A DNA stretch of 64,000 nt from Halorubrum rutilum (GTDB lineage Archaea > Halobacteriota > Halobacteria > Halobacteriales > Haloferacaceae). The stretch spans positions 434,001-498,000 of the forward strand of contig NZ_JANHDN010000001.1 in assembly GCF_024494565.1 (NCBI RefSeq), written 5' to 3'. The notes beneath the pieces were generated by a model. It was not told the DNA's origin. It made no database searches and saw only the letters and a program-made list of their open reading frames with translations. This document shows positions 25,370-33,423 of this stretch, one piece after another. Numbering within the stretch: the first letter of the stretch is position 1; the number at the start of each line of letters is the position of its first letter. The translations under genes were made by a program, and so were the position numbers.

Positions 25370-26545
25370 TCAGTTGTAGGTGTGGACGCTTCCCGTGGCG
25401 TTGTCTTCGATGTACTCCCAGTCGTAGTCGACGCCAAGCCCGGGCCCGTCGGGAACCTCGATCAGTCCATCGTCGTCGACGGCGTCGAGCATATCGGAGT
25501 AGCCTCCCTCGTACACCGGGGGCTGAGTGTTCGGGCAGTCGGGGTGGACCAGGGCGAGTTCGTAGTAGTTCGTGTTGCGAATCGCTGCGATGCAGTGACG
25601 CTGGGCCGGCCCTGGCGCGTGGAACTCCACGTCAAGGCCGAACCCTTCTGCCACTTTCGCCCGCTTCATTGCGCCGGTGATCCCACCATCGTACTCTGGG
25701 TCCGCGCGCAGGAAGTCAGTTGACTCGTTAGCTACGAAGTCTGTCGCCGGCTCAAGACCCCGGACGTGCTCGGTTTGAAGAACGGGGGTGTCAAGCGCCT
25801 GTCTGAGCTTGCGGTGGGCGTGTTGTGAGATGCCCCCGTCTCGGTACGGATCCTCATACCAAAAGAAGCCCTCTTCGTCTAGGGCCCGTCCGAGCTTCAG
25901 TGCGTCGGCGTAGGTTTCCAGTTCGCAGGCGGGGTCATGCATCAGGTCCATCTCATCACCGACCCGCTCACCAACCGCGTGGACCGCCGCGAGTTCTCGA
26001 TCGAGGTCGCGGGACCCTTCGCTGCCGCCCCAGCCGTGGATCTTGAAGCCGCCGTACCCCATCTCGAAACACGTCTCGGCGAAGTCGGCGAAGGCCTCTG
26101 GCGTGTCGAGCCCGCCGTTCTCGTCGCCGTGGTAGGTCGACGCGTAGGCGGGGAGCCGCGTTCGGTAGGTCCCGAGCAGTTCGTGGATCGGAGCGTCGTA
26201 CTTCTTGCCTGCGTAGTCCCACAAGGCGATGTCGATGGGACCGATCCCCATCCGGTCGTACTTCCGCATCGCGCGTTTCATCTCGCTCCAGTGACGCTCT
26301 CGCTCAAGCGGGTTCTTGCCGACGAGGTAGTCGGCGAAGGTGTTGATCTGGGCTGCACCCGGCGAATTACCACCGACGTACTCTCCGGTGATTCCCTCGT
26401 TTGTGTGTATCTTGATGCCGAATAGTTTCCGCTCGGTCACAGATCCCGGCTCGTACACGAGATTGAACCCGTGCTGGTCTGTTCCGACATCTTCGATGGG
26501 GTAGGCAAACTCGGTGGATTCGATGCTGGTTATCTCTGGCGCCAT
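25370..26545 (-). CDS. Enolase-superfamily sugar-acid dehydratase (mandelate racemase type)
   Basis: This 391-residue protein is a mandelate-racemase/muconate-lactonizing family member that probably dehydrates an aldonate to a 2-keto-3-deoxy acid. Metal ligands appear in MDLMHDPACE, FFWYEDPYR and LQTEHVRG. The His-Asp dyad is seen in RADPEYDGGIT and EFHAPGPAQRH. The second-strand base motif reads GFKIHGWGG, that is Lys-x-His rather than the commoner Lys-x-Lys. A TATA-like GTTTATC (26569-26575 region) lies about 27 bases before ATG 26545, so I reject the start 19 codons upstream. It is followed at 1 base by the Gfo/Idh gene. Candidate substrates are fuconate, rhamnonate or a pentonate. Confidence 0.85.
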   Translation of the reverse strand: MAPEITSIESTEFAYPIEDVGTDQHGFNLVYEPGSVTERKLFGIKIHTNEGITGEYVGGNSPGAAQINTFADYLVGKNPLERERHWSEMKRAMRKYDRMGIGPIDIALWDYAGKKYDAPIHELLGTYRTRLPAYASTYHGDENGGLDTPEAFADFAETCFEMGYGGFKIHGWGGSEGSRDLDRELAAVHAVGERVGDEMDLMHDPACELETYADALKLGRALDEEGFFWYEDPYRDGGISQHAHRKLRQALDTPVLQTEHVRGLEPATDFVANESTDFLRADPEYDGGITGAMKRAKVAEGFGLDVEFHAPGPAQRHCIAAIRNTNYYELALVHPDCPNTQPPVYEGGYSDMLDAVDDDGLIEVPDGPGLGVDYDWEYIEDNATGSVHTYN

Positions 26546-26628
26546 GAGGTTGTATGTAACACCACGGGAGATAAACGTAGGGCTTCTCACCGGTGGTTTC
26601 ATCTCGGTGTAGTGAGTAACCGGTTGGC

Positions 26629-27435
26629 ATGGTCGGACACACGCAGTACGACTTCAGCGGCGAGACCGCCATCGTCACCGGATCCACGAAGGGGATCGGC
26701 CGGGGGATCGCCGCCGGGCTAGCCGACGCCGACGCCAACGTCGTCGTCAACTCTCGGACGGAGTCGGAGGTGGCCTCTACGGCCACGGAACTCGGTGAGC
26801 GCGGGACGGGCCGCGTCGTCGGAATTACTGCTGACGTTGGGTCCACGGACGATATCGACGCACTCGTCGACCGGACTATCGACGAGTTCGGGCAGATCGA
26901 CCTGCTGGTCAACAACGCGGCCGTTTGGCCCGAAGAGGAGTCGCTGGTCGACTCCGACGTCGAACAATGGAACCACACGATGGCCGTCAACGTCCGTGCA
27001 CAGTACTACGCCGCGAAGCAAGTCGCCCGGCACATGATCGATGAGAGCGTTGAAGGCTGTATCATCAACCACACGAGTCAGGCCGGCGATCGCCGGACGG
27101 GACAGTTCGGGCTGTATGGTATCTCGAAGACATCAATCAACGGACTGACGTGGCGGATGGCACAGGAGCTAGCCGAACACGGTATTCGGATGAACGCCGT
27201 CTCGACGGACGTGACCGAGACGGCCCAGCTCCGCTATGAAGCCGAACAGGAGGCGGCGGACGATCCGGACCGAACCGCCGAGGAGATACTGCGAGCTCGC
27301 GGCGAGCGGCGACCGCTCGGCCGGCTCGGACAGCCCGAAGACCTTGCCGACGCGGTGCTGTGGCTCGCGAGCGACCGCGCAGACTACGTCGTCGGCGACA
27401 TCGTCCGCGTTAGCGGAGGCGGCAACCTCGAGTGA
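26629..27435 (+). CDS. SDR-family oxidoreductase
   Basis: This 268-residue classical short-chain dehydrogenase has the cofactor motif TGSTKGIG, the structural NNAA motif, Ser of NHTSQAG, and the catalytic YGISK (Tyr-x-x-x-Lys). It ends with a normal SDR C-terminus (VVGDIVRVSGGGNLE). It diverges from the enolase-type dehydratase and runs directly into the amidohydrolase-type lactonase gene, a pairing expected for a sugar dehydrogenase making a lactone that the next enzyme opens. It could instead act later, on a 2-keto-3-deoxy acid. Confidence 0.85.
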   Translation: MVGHTQYDFSGETAIVTGSTKGIGRGIAAGLADADANVVVNSRTESEVASTATELGERGTGRVVGITADVGSTDDIDALVDRTIDEFGQIDLLVNNAAVWPEEESLVDSDVEQWNHTMAVNVRAQYYAAKQVARHMIDESVEGCIINHTSQAGDRRTGQFGLYGISKTSINGLTWRMAQELAEHGIRMNAVSTDVTETAQLRYEAEQEAADDPDRTAEEILRARGERRPLGRLGQPEDLADAVLWLASDRADYVVGDIVRVSGGGNLE

Positions 27436-27437
27436 CG

Positions 27438-28307
27438 ATGCGTCTCGTTGACACCCACACCCACACGTGGGGCTCCGACACCGCGGAGCTGCCGTGGCCC
27501 GAGCCGGTTCTCCCGCCGGGTTGGGAAGGGCCATACACCGCCCATGACCTCATCGAGGACATGGACGCCGCTAGCGTCGAGGAGGCCGTAACAGTGACGA
27601 CACCAATGTACGGTCGCGGCGTTCGGGCGAACGAGTACACGATGCGTTCCGTCGAGGCGTACCCGGACCGCCTGTGGGGGGTCGGTCTAATGGACTTCTA
27701 CGGCGATCCCGACGAAGTACGCGCAGCGCTCCGTCGGGTCGTCGGCCACGAACGAATGCTGGGCGTCCGATTGCACGCGTGTCTCGAGTACGAGGAGCAT
27801 TCGACGGATTTAGATCGGACCGCCGACTGGATTCTCGACGACGAACTGGAGCCGGTCTGGACCGAGGCCTCCCGACAGGAGGCGACCGTGTTCATCTTTC
27901 CGAAGGCTGAACAGCTCTCGATGGTTGCGACCCTCGCAGAGCGACACCCGGACGTTCAATTGATCGTCGACCACATGGCGTTCCCCGACGAGACGACGAG
28001 CCCCGACGCCGCCCCCTGGACGGACTTCGAGACGGTGGCCGAGAGCGACAACGTCGCAGTCAAGATGAGCTCTCTTCCGCGCTCAAGCGAGGAGGACTGG
28101 CCCTACGAGGACCTGTGGGGATACGTCCGTAACCTCGCGGACTGGTTCGGAACCGATCGCCTATTGCTCGGGTCGGACTACCCGTGGATGGACGACTGGG
28201 CTACGTACGAGCAGTGTCTTTCATGGATCGAGGAGGTGCCGTTCCTGTCCGCACGCGATTACTCGTATCTGTCACACCGGACCTTTGACGCGATTCTCAG
28301 GGACTGA
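27438..28307 (+). CDS. Amidohydrolase-2 family lactonase
   Basis: This 289-residue TIM-barrel hydrolase belongs to the COG3618/amidohydrolase-2 group that includes L-fuconolactonase, L-rhamnonolactonase and 2-pyrone-4,6-dicarboxylate lactonase. The metal-site motif VDTHTHTWG is at the N-terminus, a histidine occurs in LIVDHMAFP, and the catalytic aspartate lies in LLGSDYPWMDD. The start is ATG 27438; a GTG at 27432 overlaps the SDR stop and would add two residues, so coupling with the SDR is likely either way. Predicted role: opening a sugar lactone made by an adjacent dehydrogenase. Confidence 0.85.
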   Translation: MRLVDTHTHTWGSDTAELPWPEPVLPPGWEGPYTAHDLIEDMDAASVEEAVTVTTPMYGRGVRANEYTMRSVEAYPDRLWGVGLMDFYGDPDEVRAALRRVVGHERMLGVRLHACLEYEEHSTDLDRTADWILDDELEPVWTEASRQEATVFIFPKAEQLSMVATLAERHPDVQLIVDHMAFPDETTSPDAAPWTDFETVAESDNVAVKMSSLPRSSEEDWPYEDLWGYVRNLADWFGTDRLLLGSDYPWMDDWATYEQCLSWIEEVPFLSARDYSYLSHRTFDAILRD

Positions 28308-28581
28308 CGCCGTCCGCTCACAGTTGTTTATACCTCTTACCTATCCCGGACCCCGTCTCAGCGGCAATTAATCGTATCGAGGTGAGCGGATACAGCTCCG
28401 AACTCTCCGGGACAGGTAGCCTATCAGACAGGTCCAAAATTATCTACGATCCGGGGACCACAACGGAACGAAATTCGTGTATGGCCCGGATTGAGATGCT
28501 CCCTCAATGGTATCGGATCGCCCGGGCACCACTTTCACCACAATCCAAAACACCTAATCGTCCCTCATACGACTGTCCTGT
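28308..28581. other. Intergenic region before uspA
   Basis: These 274 bases contain no credible gene. A box CCTAATCG near 28553-28560, about 26 bases before the ATG at 28582, is a plausible leaderless promoter for the UspA gene. A T-rich stretch (GTTGTTTATACC) just after the lactonase stop may terminate its transcript. Confidence 0.45.
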
Positions 28582-29037
28582 ATGGCGTACGACCGCGTAC
28601 TGCTAGCAATTGGTCCGGACGATAGGGACAGTCTAGATGACCTCGTGGATACCGTGATTAACCTTGCGGCGCCCTCGAACGCGAGGGTGACTCTCCTGTA
28701 CGCCTTCCCAAGAGATGACTACGAGGCAGTAATGGAACAGATGGATATCGACACGACGACTAGCGGTCTCACGCCCGACGAGGTCGCACAGCGTCACGAG
28801 AGTGTCAGAGGGCCGGGCGACCGGCTGGAGTCGCTGGATATCGAGTACGAGATCCAGGGGGTCTCCGGCGGGGATCTCGCGGAACAGGTCGTGCGAACGA
28901 TAGAACGGAGCGGCGCCGACATCGCTGTTGTCGGGGGCACCAAGCGATCTCCGACCGGGAAGGCGATGTTCGGTGATCACGCCCAACAGGTCCTCCTGAA
29001 CGCACCCGTGCCGGTGGTGTATGTCAAGCGAGAGTAA
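28582..29037 (+). CDS. Universal stress protein (UspA family)
   Basis: This 151-residue protein has the UspA alpha/beta fold: an N-terminal VLLAIGPDDRDSLDDLV strand-loop and a C-terminal GGTKRSPTGKAMFGDHAQQV segment matching the ATP-binding G-2x-G-9x-G(S/T) motif with small changes, ending PVPVVYVK. Such proteins are common beside metabolic genes in haloarchaea and their roles are mostly unknown. It is transcribed alone, between the lactonase gene and a convergent IclR regulator. Confidence 0.88.
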   Translation: MAYDRVLLAIGPDDRDSLDDLVDTVINLAAPSNARVTLLYAFPRDDYEAVMEQMDIDTTTSGLTPDEVAQRHESVRGPGDRLESLDIEYEIQGVSGGDLAEQVVRTIERSGADIAVVGGTKRSPTGKAMFGDHAQQVLLNAPVPVVYVKRE

Positions 29038-29238
29038 AGTGACATCGACTGGTCATCGTCTCTTTATTCCCTAGATCGCAATACGCGTGTGCTACCATCG
29101 TGTTGCACAGCGATCCGAACAGACATTTTAGACGCGGTTCTGTTCGGTCGAGTCGTAACTCACCAGTTGCGAATCTGACTTAACACGCAGATGCATTAGG
29201 AGATTTGTACGGCGCGAAAATATATCCGACTGACCTTC

Positions 29239-29257
29239 TGTTCTGTAGAACTGAACA
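29239..29257. promoter_or_regulatory. Candidate IclR operator, copy 1 (TGTTC-N9-GAACA)
   Basis: TGTTCTGTAGAACTGAACA shares its ends and central TAGA with the site at 30192-30210 overlapping the iclR promoter: consensus TGTTC-NN-TAGA-NNN-GAACA. It lies about 140 bases beyond the 3' end of the regulator gene. Confidence 0.5.
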
Positions 29258-29293
29258 TACTACTGGTAGAAGAGAACACAGACCGGGACAGAA

Positions 29294-29315
29294 ATTACAA
29301 ATGTACGTTTGTAAT
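29294..29315. promoter_or_regulatory. 22-base near-perfect palindrome
   Basis: ATTACAAA (29294-29301), a six-base centre TGTACG, and TTTGTAAT (29308-29315) form a palindrome broken at a single symmetric pair in the centre. Length and symmetry suit a dimeric regulator. No gene start is adjacent. Confidence 0.5.
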
Positions 29316-29396
29316 GTTCAGCAGCTATCCCCCATATGAGAGGCTTTACCACGAATATTCACCAGAGCGAAACGAACCTATGCGTATATCGTACAG

Positions 29397-30158
29397 CTAG
29401 GAGTACGTCAGATTGATCTCGATTACGTTGGCAGCCGACCGTAGTAGTTCAGGGATATCATTATGGAATCGGTCTCCCTTAATTCGGGTTGTCGGTCCGG
29501 AGACGCTGAGCGCCGCCACAATTTCACCCTCTTCCGGGACGACAGGAGCAGCCACACAGCGCAACCCGGAGAGCCGCTCCTCCCGATCGTACGCGTACCC
29601 TTGCTTCCGAATCTCGGCAAGTTCGGACTTTAATCCCTCTCGATCTGTAATGGTGTTTTCTGTTCGCGCCGGGAGACCGTGGGTGTCAATGATATCATCG
29701 ACGCGCTGTTCAGGCAGTTCCGCGAGGATTGTCTTCCCAAGCGCGGTACAGTGGAGGTTCACCCGCTTGCCCGCATACGTATCGACCGTAACGGCTTCAG
29801 TACCCTCTGCACGGGTAATATAGACACCCTTACCGTGCTCCTCAACGGCTGCGTTTGCCATCTCACCTGTCTTTTCGGCTAATGACGTGACCTCCGGTCG
29901 GGCTTTTTTATAAATGTCCATCCGGTTACGCTTGTACTCGCCCAATTCGAGAAACCGCAGGCCAACGCGATAGACGTTGTTCTCTTTCGTAATGTATCCC
30001 TCCTCCTTCAGCGTTCTGAGGTGATTGTGGACCGTACTCTTCGTCATATCGAGATCGTTCGCCACCGCTGTTACGCCGGCTCCATCTAACCGTTTCAGGG
30101 CCTCGACAATTCGGAGCGATGTTCTGGTTGCGGTGATTGTGTTCCCTTCTGTTGGCAT
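29397..30158 (-). CDS. IclR-family transcriptional regulator
   Basis: This 253-residue regulator has an N-terminal winged HTH (residues about 10-65, with LDMTKSTVHNHLRTLKEEGY as the recognition region) and a C-terminal IclR effector-binding domain (HCTALGKTILAEL and later GLRCVAAPV). IclR proteins control pentose operons in haloarchaea (XacR in Haloferax), so it is the likely controller of this catabolic region. A TATA-like GTTTTATGTA (30182-30191, minus strand) lies upstream of the ATG, and a TGTTC-N9-GAACA element abuts it, suggesting autoregulation. Effector unknown. Confidence 0.9.
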   Translation of the reverse strand: MPTEGNTITATRTSLRIVEALKRLDGAGVTAVANDLDMTKSTVHNHLRTLKEEGYITKENNVYRVGLRFLELGEYKRNRMDIYKKARPEVTSLAEKTGEMANAAVEEHGKGVYITRAEGTEAVTVDTYAGKRVNLHCTALGKTILAELPEQRVDDIIDTHGLPARTENTITDREGLKSELAEIRKQGYAYDREERLSGLRCVAAPVVPEEGEIVAALSVSGPTTRIKGDRFHNDIPELLRSAANVIEINLTYS

Positions 30159-30181
30159 ACGCTGAAGAGGATCCTCCTACA

Positions 30182-30191
30182 TACATAAAAC
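30182..30191 (-). promoter_or_regulatory. TATA-like box of the iclR gene
   Basis: GTTTTATGTA on the minus strand is centred about 28 bases before the iclR ATG at 30158. It is immediately adjacent to the candidate operator at 30192-30210, so a bound regulator would touch the BRE position. Confidence 0.55.
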
Positions 30192-30210
30192 TGTTCACTA
30201 GAGTAGAACA
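30192..30210. promoter_or_regulatory. Candidate IclR operator, copy 2 (TGTTC-N9-GAACA)
   Basis: TGTTCACTAGAGTAGAACA has the same 5-base arms and central TAGA as the site at 29239-29257. It touches the upstream edge of the iclR TATA box, and lies just after the end of the pfkB gene. Confidence 0.55.
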
Positions 30211-30226
30211 CTTATCCACGTAGACG

Positions 30227-31198
30227 CTACGATAACCAAGGGATATCGTCGTGGAACTGTCTGAGTGCGTCGGGCCCTGTCAGCGCCGTGACTGCACCGG
30301 CTTGGGTCGTTGCGACAGCGCCGGCGGCGTTCGCAAGCGCGAGCGCGCAGTTTGGGTCTTTAACACCGTGTGTCAATGAGGCAATAAATCCCGCGAGGAA
30401 GGCGTCGCCGGCACCAGTAGCATCGACGGGGTCGATACTGTATCCCCCGTGTCGAGCCTGCCCGGTTACTGGGCTGTCGTCGGTTCCGAAACAGAGTGCA
30501 CCCGCCTCTCCGAGAGTGAGCACCACGGTGTGTGGCCCCTCGTCAGCAACAGCGCGGGCTAACGCCGCCGGATCGTCGGCTTCGAACCCCGCAACCGACA
30601 GCTCATCAGGTGTCGCTGTGACGACGTCGATGTCCGGCAGCGCCCCTCGGATGACGGCGCGGAACTCGTGGCTGCTGTGCCACATTTCGGGTCGCCAGTT
30701 GGGATCCAGTGACACCGTACAGCGGTCGGCAGCTCGCGACTGCAGCTCGAGCGTCGCTGAGCGGCTCGGTTCGACGCTCATGGTTACGCCGGTCGTGTGG
30801 ACCCACGACACCGATTCGAGCGTGTCGTCAGACACAGTACCCTGTTGGAGCTTGGTGTCCGCACCATGCTCTCGGTAGAAGGCGAACGATGGTCCTCGGT
30901 CGGCGTCGTGTGTGACCAGCGAGACCGTCGTCCGCGCGTCTTCGTCGATCACAAGTAGGTCGGACGGAATGCTGGAGGCTGCGAAGTGTTCTTGGAGAAA
31001 AGCTCCGAGGTCGTCGGTCGCAAGCCTCGTCCAACACAGCGGCGGGAGGCCGAGCCGATCCAACGCCATCGCGGCGTTCGCGCCAGAACCTCCGAAGGTC
31101 GGTTCGTACCCGCCGGCGTTGCCCGGTGGCCCGGGGTTGTGCGGAACGAAGTCGACGAGCGCATCGCCGGCGACTAGGACTGTCGGAGCCGTTGGCAT
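30227..31198 (-). CDS. PfkB-family sugar kinase
   Basis: This 323-residue ribokinase-fold enzyme phosphorylates a sugar or sugar acid with ATP. Seen are the substrate-side diglycine FGGSGANAAMAL (36-47), a DPNWRP segment, and the catalytic signature DATGAGDAFLAGF (259-271) with base Asp265. The family includes fructokinases, 2-keto-3-deoxygluconate kinases and sulfofructose kinase; the sequence alone does not choose. The start ATG 31198 is supported by a TATA-like TACTAAATA centred 27 bases upstream; five extra residues from 31213 are less likely. It lies 51 bases after an FSA-like aldolase gene on the same strand and near the mannonate dehydratase. Confidence 0.87.
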   Translation of the reverse strand: MPTAPTVLVAGDALVDFVPHNPGPPGNAGGYEPTFGGSGANAAMALDRLGLPPLCWTRLATDDLGAFLQEHFAASSIPSDLLVIDEDARTTVSLVTHDADRGPSFAFYREHGADTKLQQGTVSDDTLESVSWVHTTGVTMSVEPSRSATLELQSRAADRCTVSLDPNWRPEMWHSSHEFRAVIRGALPDIDVVTATPDELSVAGFEADDPAALARAVADEGPHTVVLTLGEAGALCFGTDDSPVTGQARHGGYSIDPVDATGAGDAFLAGFIASLTHGVKDPNCALALANAAGAVATTQAGAVTALTGPDALRQFHDDIPWLS

Positions 31199-31249
31199 GC
31201 GGATAGATACCATCCGACGATATTTAGTAATTCGCTATAGACGGAGCTA

Positions 31250-31906
31250 TCACTCCGACAGTGGAGGGTCCTGGTCACCCCAAGCGGCCGCGAAGCCGGC
31301 AACGCTCTCGGCAGTCTCCGAGGAGTCGACGTGGGCATCGAGGACGGCAGGTGACATTGTGATTCCATCAATGCCGGACTCATAGAGGGCGGTCGCCTGC
31401 GTAGTATTCCGGATACTTGCGGCTAACACCTCCGTTTCAAAGCCCTGAGCATCGAAAATCGACTGAATGCGACGGGTTGTAGCAATCCCGTCGGCGCCCG
31501 AATCGTCGATTCGACCGACGTATGGAGCGACGAAGGTTGCATCGTTCTTTGCAGCCAGCACCGCCTGCTCAGCGGTGTATACTACGGTGGCTCCTGCGGG
31601 AACTCCGTCAGCTCGGAGACGGCCTAAGGCCTCGAATCCCGGCCGTGTCGCCGGAATCTTTGCGACCACGTCATCTGCCCAGTCTTGGTACCCTCGCGCT
31701 TCGCGGACCATTCCGTCAACACTCTCGGCGAGGACCTGTGCGAACACCGGTCCGTCAGTGATCTCACCTGCGGTTTCGACGATGTTCTTGTACCGACGGT
31801 CGGTCTCGGCGACGATCGATGGGTTCGTCGTCACCCCGTCCAGCTGGAAGCGTCGTTCGGCAGTCCTGATCTGTTCCGGCGACACCGTGTCAATATAGAT
31901 ATTCAC
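31250..31906 (-). CDS. Fructose-6-phosphate aldolase-like protein (TalC/FSA family)
   Basis: This 218-residue TIM-barrel enzyme belongs to the transaldolase/FSA family. The Schiff-base lysine is Lys83 (VVAKIPAT). Residues that separate FSA aldolases from true transaldolases are present: Gln57 (FAQVLA) and Tyr129 (VAPYVGRID), plus Asp6, Asn28, Thr107, Ala127, Arg132 and Ser164, each two positions before its E. coli FsaA counterpart. It should therefore cleave a ketose or ketose phosphate to dihydroxyacetone and an aldehyde. A TATA-like TAATTTC lies about 27 bases before the ATG. Together with the PfkB kinase it forms a probable phosphorylation-cleavage pair. Confidence 0.85.
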   Translation of the reverse strand: MNIYIDTVSPEQIRTAERRFQLDGVTTNPSIVAETDRRYKNIVETAGEITDGPVFAQVLAESVDGMVREARGYQDWADDVVAKIPATRPGFEALGRLRADGVPAGATVVYTAEQAVLAAKNDATFVAPYVGRIDDSGADGIATTRRIQSIFDAQGFETEVLAASIRNTTQATALYESGIDGITMSPAVLDAHVDSSETAESVAGFAAAWGDQDPPLSE

Positions 31907-32205
31907 AGGGTAATCCTAGTACCTAGTCTCATGAAATTACTGCTTGAATGCGAGTGTTAGTCATACCATTGTTGGACTTCTCTGATGATTTGGATCCACG
32001 CGCGTTAACATAGATTAGTCGCGTTTTCATTACAGACGACTGTTGGACTCAGCGATCTATTACACAGAAGCATTAAGTATCTATCATAAACTCAATTTAT
32101 ATACAAGATTTATCGGGGAAACGACGGACGACCCGTATACTGCACCGGCACCACACGGTATATCATCAACAATATTTATATAGTAATAGTCGTATCTCTA
32201 CCTGC
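31907..32205. other. Divergent promoter region between aldolase and ABC transporter genes
   Basis: This roughly 300-base AT-rich gap carries a leftward TATA-like box (TAATTTC near 31931-31937) for the aldolase and a rightward box AATATTTATATAG (32169-32181) about 30 bases before the binding-protein ATG. No gene or clear operator palindrome was seen. Confidence 0.5.
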
Positions 32206-33420
32206 ATGCGAAGCAGTAACAGACGGAATGTTCTGAAAGCGACTGGTGCAGCAATCACAACCATCTCACTGGCAGGGTGTAGTGGAAGCGGTGGAGATGG
32301 CGGAGACGGCGGCGATGGAAGTAGTGGAGACGATGGTGGCAGCGATGGTGGTACTGCGGGCGACTCTGGGAGTGGCAGTGGAGAGAACTCTCTGGACAGG
32401 GTCGGGATGAGTGCGTACGTCCGAGGTGGATCTTGGATTACGGCATACATTGAAGCGGCCGAGTTCTATGCCGAAGACCAAGGTATCGAACTTGACGTCC
32501 GACCAAACCAACAAAGCGCACAGAAGCAGGTATCTGATATTCGCGAGTTCGCCAGCGGTGACTACGATGCTATCCTCGTCGGTGTCTGGCAGACCGGCGC
32601 GGCGGAGGGAGCTATTAATCAGGCAATTGAGGGTGGCACGCCAGTGTTCGCAACGAACGCTGATACGGCCAGTTCGGAGATCCCCTTGTACGTCGGGTTC
32701 AGTAACTACGATGGTGGTGCCAGTTCCGGTGAGCAGATGCTCAACGCGCTTGAACAGCAATACCCGGACAAGGATACATGGCGCGTGCTGAACATCCGAG
32801 GCCCGCAGGGCAACCAGTCTGCCAATCAGCGCTCGCAAGGGTTCCTGGATGTAATGAATGAGCAGGACCGTGTCGAAGTCGTCCGAACGATCAATGGAGA
32901 GTTCGCTCGCGACGTCGCCCAGTCGAACGTTCAAGAGTTCATACAAGCAAACGGCCGCGTAGACGGGATTTACTCCGGGAATCTCTCAATGGGACTCGGC
33001 GTTGTCGGGGCGTTACGAAACCTCGATATGTTGGTTCCGCAGGGCGAAGATGGCCACATCTGTCTGACCCAGATGGACGGGAGCCCCGAGGTGAACCCGC
33101 TCGTCGGCGACGGCATGATCGACGCAGCGGTCGACCAGCCCAACTACTTCTACAATCCAATCGCGATGCATTACATGCGTGAGTACGTCGAAAGCGGGAT
33201 GGACGACAGTGTCATTCCGGAAGTAGGGTCAGAGGTCACGGCTGACCAGCTGAACATCGAGCCCGGCCAACACAAGGATGTCGAGCTATGGTCGGAGCCC
33301 ATCTGGGAACCTGGGGTCATGCGCGAGCAGAATGGCCACCCGTGGTTCCGGACGAACAGCGTCGTCATCACGCAGGATAACTTCGACCAGCCGTTCCTTT
33401 GGGGTAACGTCTGGGGCTGA
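32206..33420 (+). CDS. Sugar-binding lipoprotein, ribose/xylose type (SBP_4 family)
   Basis: This 404-residue extracellular receptor starts MRSSNRRNVLKATGAAITTI, a twin-arginine signal, with lipobox SLAGC (Cys25) and then a Gly/Ser/Asp-rich linker of about 35 residues. The mature part is a periplasmic-binding type I fold like RbsB, XylF and RhaS: it has YDAILVGVWQTGAAEGAINQ and a later IYSGNLSMGLGVVGAL. This class feeds CUT2 importers for monosaccharides, a different type from the CUT1 tsg operon. A TATA box about 30 bases upstream supports the ATG. It begins a three-gene transporter operon. Confidence 0.88.
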   Translation: MRSSNRRNVLKATGAAITTISLAGCSGSGGDGGDGGDGSSGDDGGSDGGTAGDSGSGSGENSLDRVGMSAYVRGGSWITAYIEAAEFYAEDQGIELDVRPNQQSAQKQVSDIREFASGDYDAILVGVWQTGAAEGAINQAIEGGTPVFATNADTASSEIPLYVGFSNYDGGASSGEQMLNALEQQYPDKDTWRVLNIRGPQGNQSANQRSQGFLDVMNEQDRVEVVRTINGEFARDVAQSNVQEFIQANGRVDGIYSGNLSMGLGVVGALRNLDMLVPQGEDGHICLTQMDGSPEVNPLVGDGMIDAAVDQPNYFYNPIAMHYMREYVESGMDDSVIPEVGSEVTADQLNIEPGQHKDVELWSEPIWEPGVMREQNGHPWFRTNSVVITQDNFDQPFLWGNVWG

Positions 33421-33423
33421 TCG

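Larger units (their letters stand above)
29038..29396. other. Palindrome-rich gap between convergent uspA and iclR
   Basis: These 359 bases lie between two gene ends facing each other, yet carry promoter-like AT tracts (GAAAATATATCC near 29216-29227) and two palindromic elements (29239-29257 and 29294-29315). No protein frame longer than about 15 codons with a convincing start was found. A small non-coding RNA or distal operators are possible. Confidence 0.45.

Noticed and set aside
31250..31906. Annotation as a true transaldolase
   Set aside because: Gln57 and Tyr129 occupy positions that hold Glu and Phe in transaldolases, so FSA-type aldolase is preferred.
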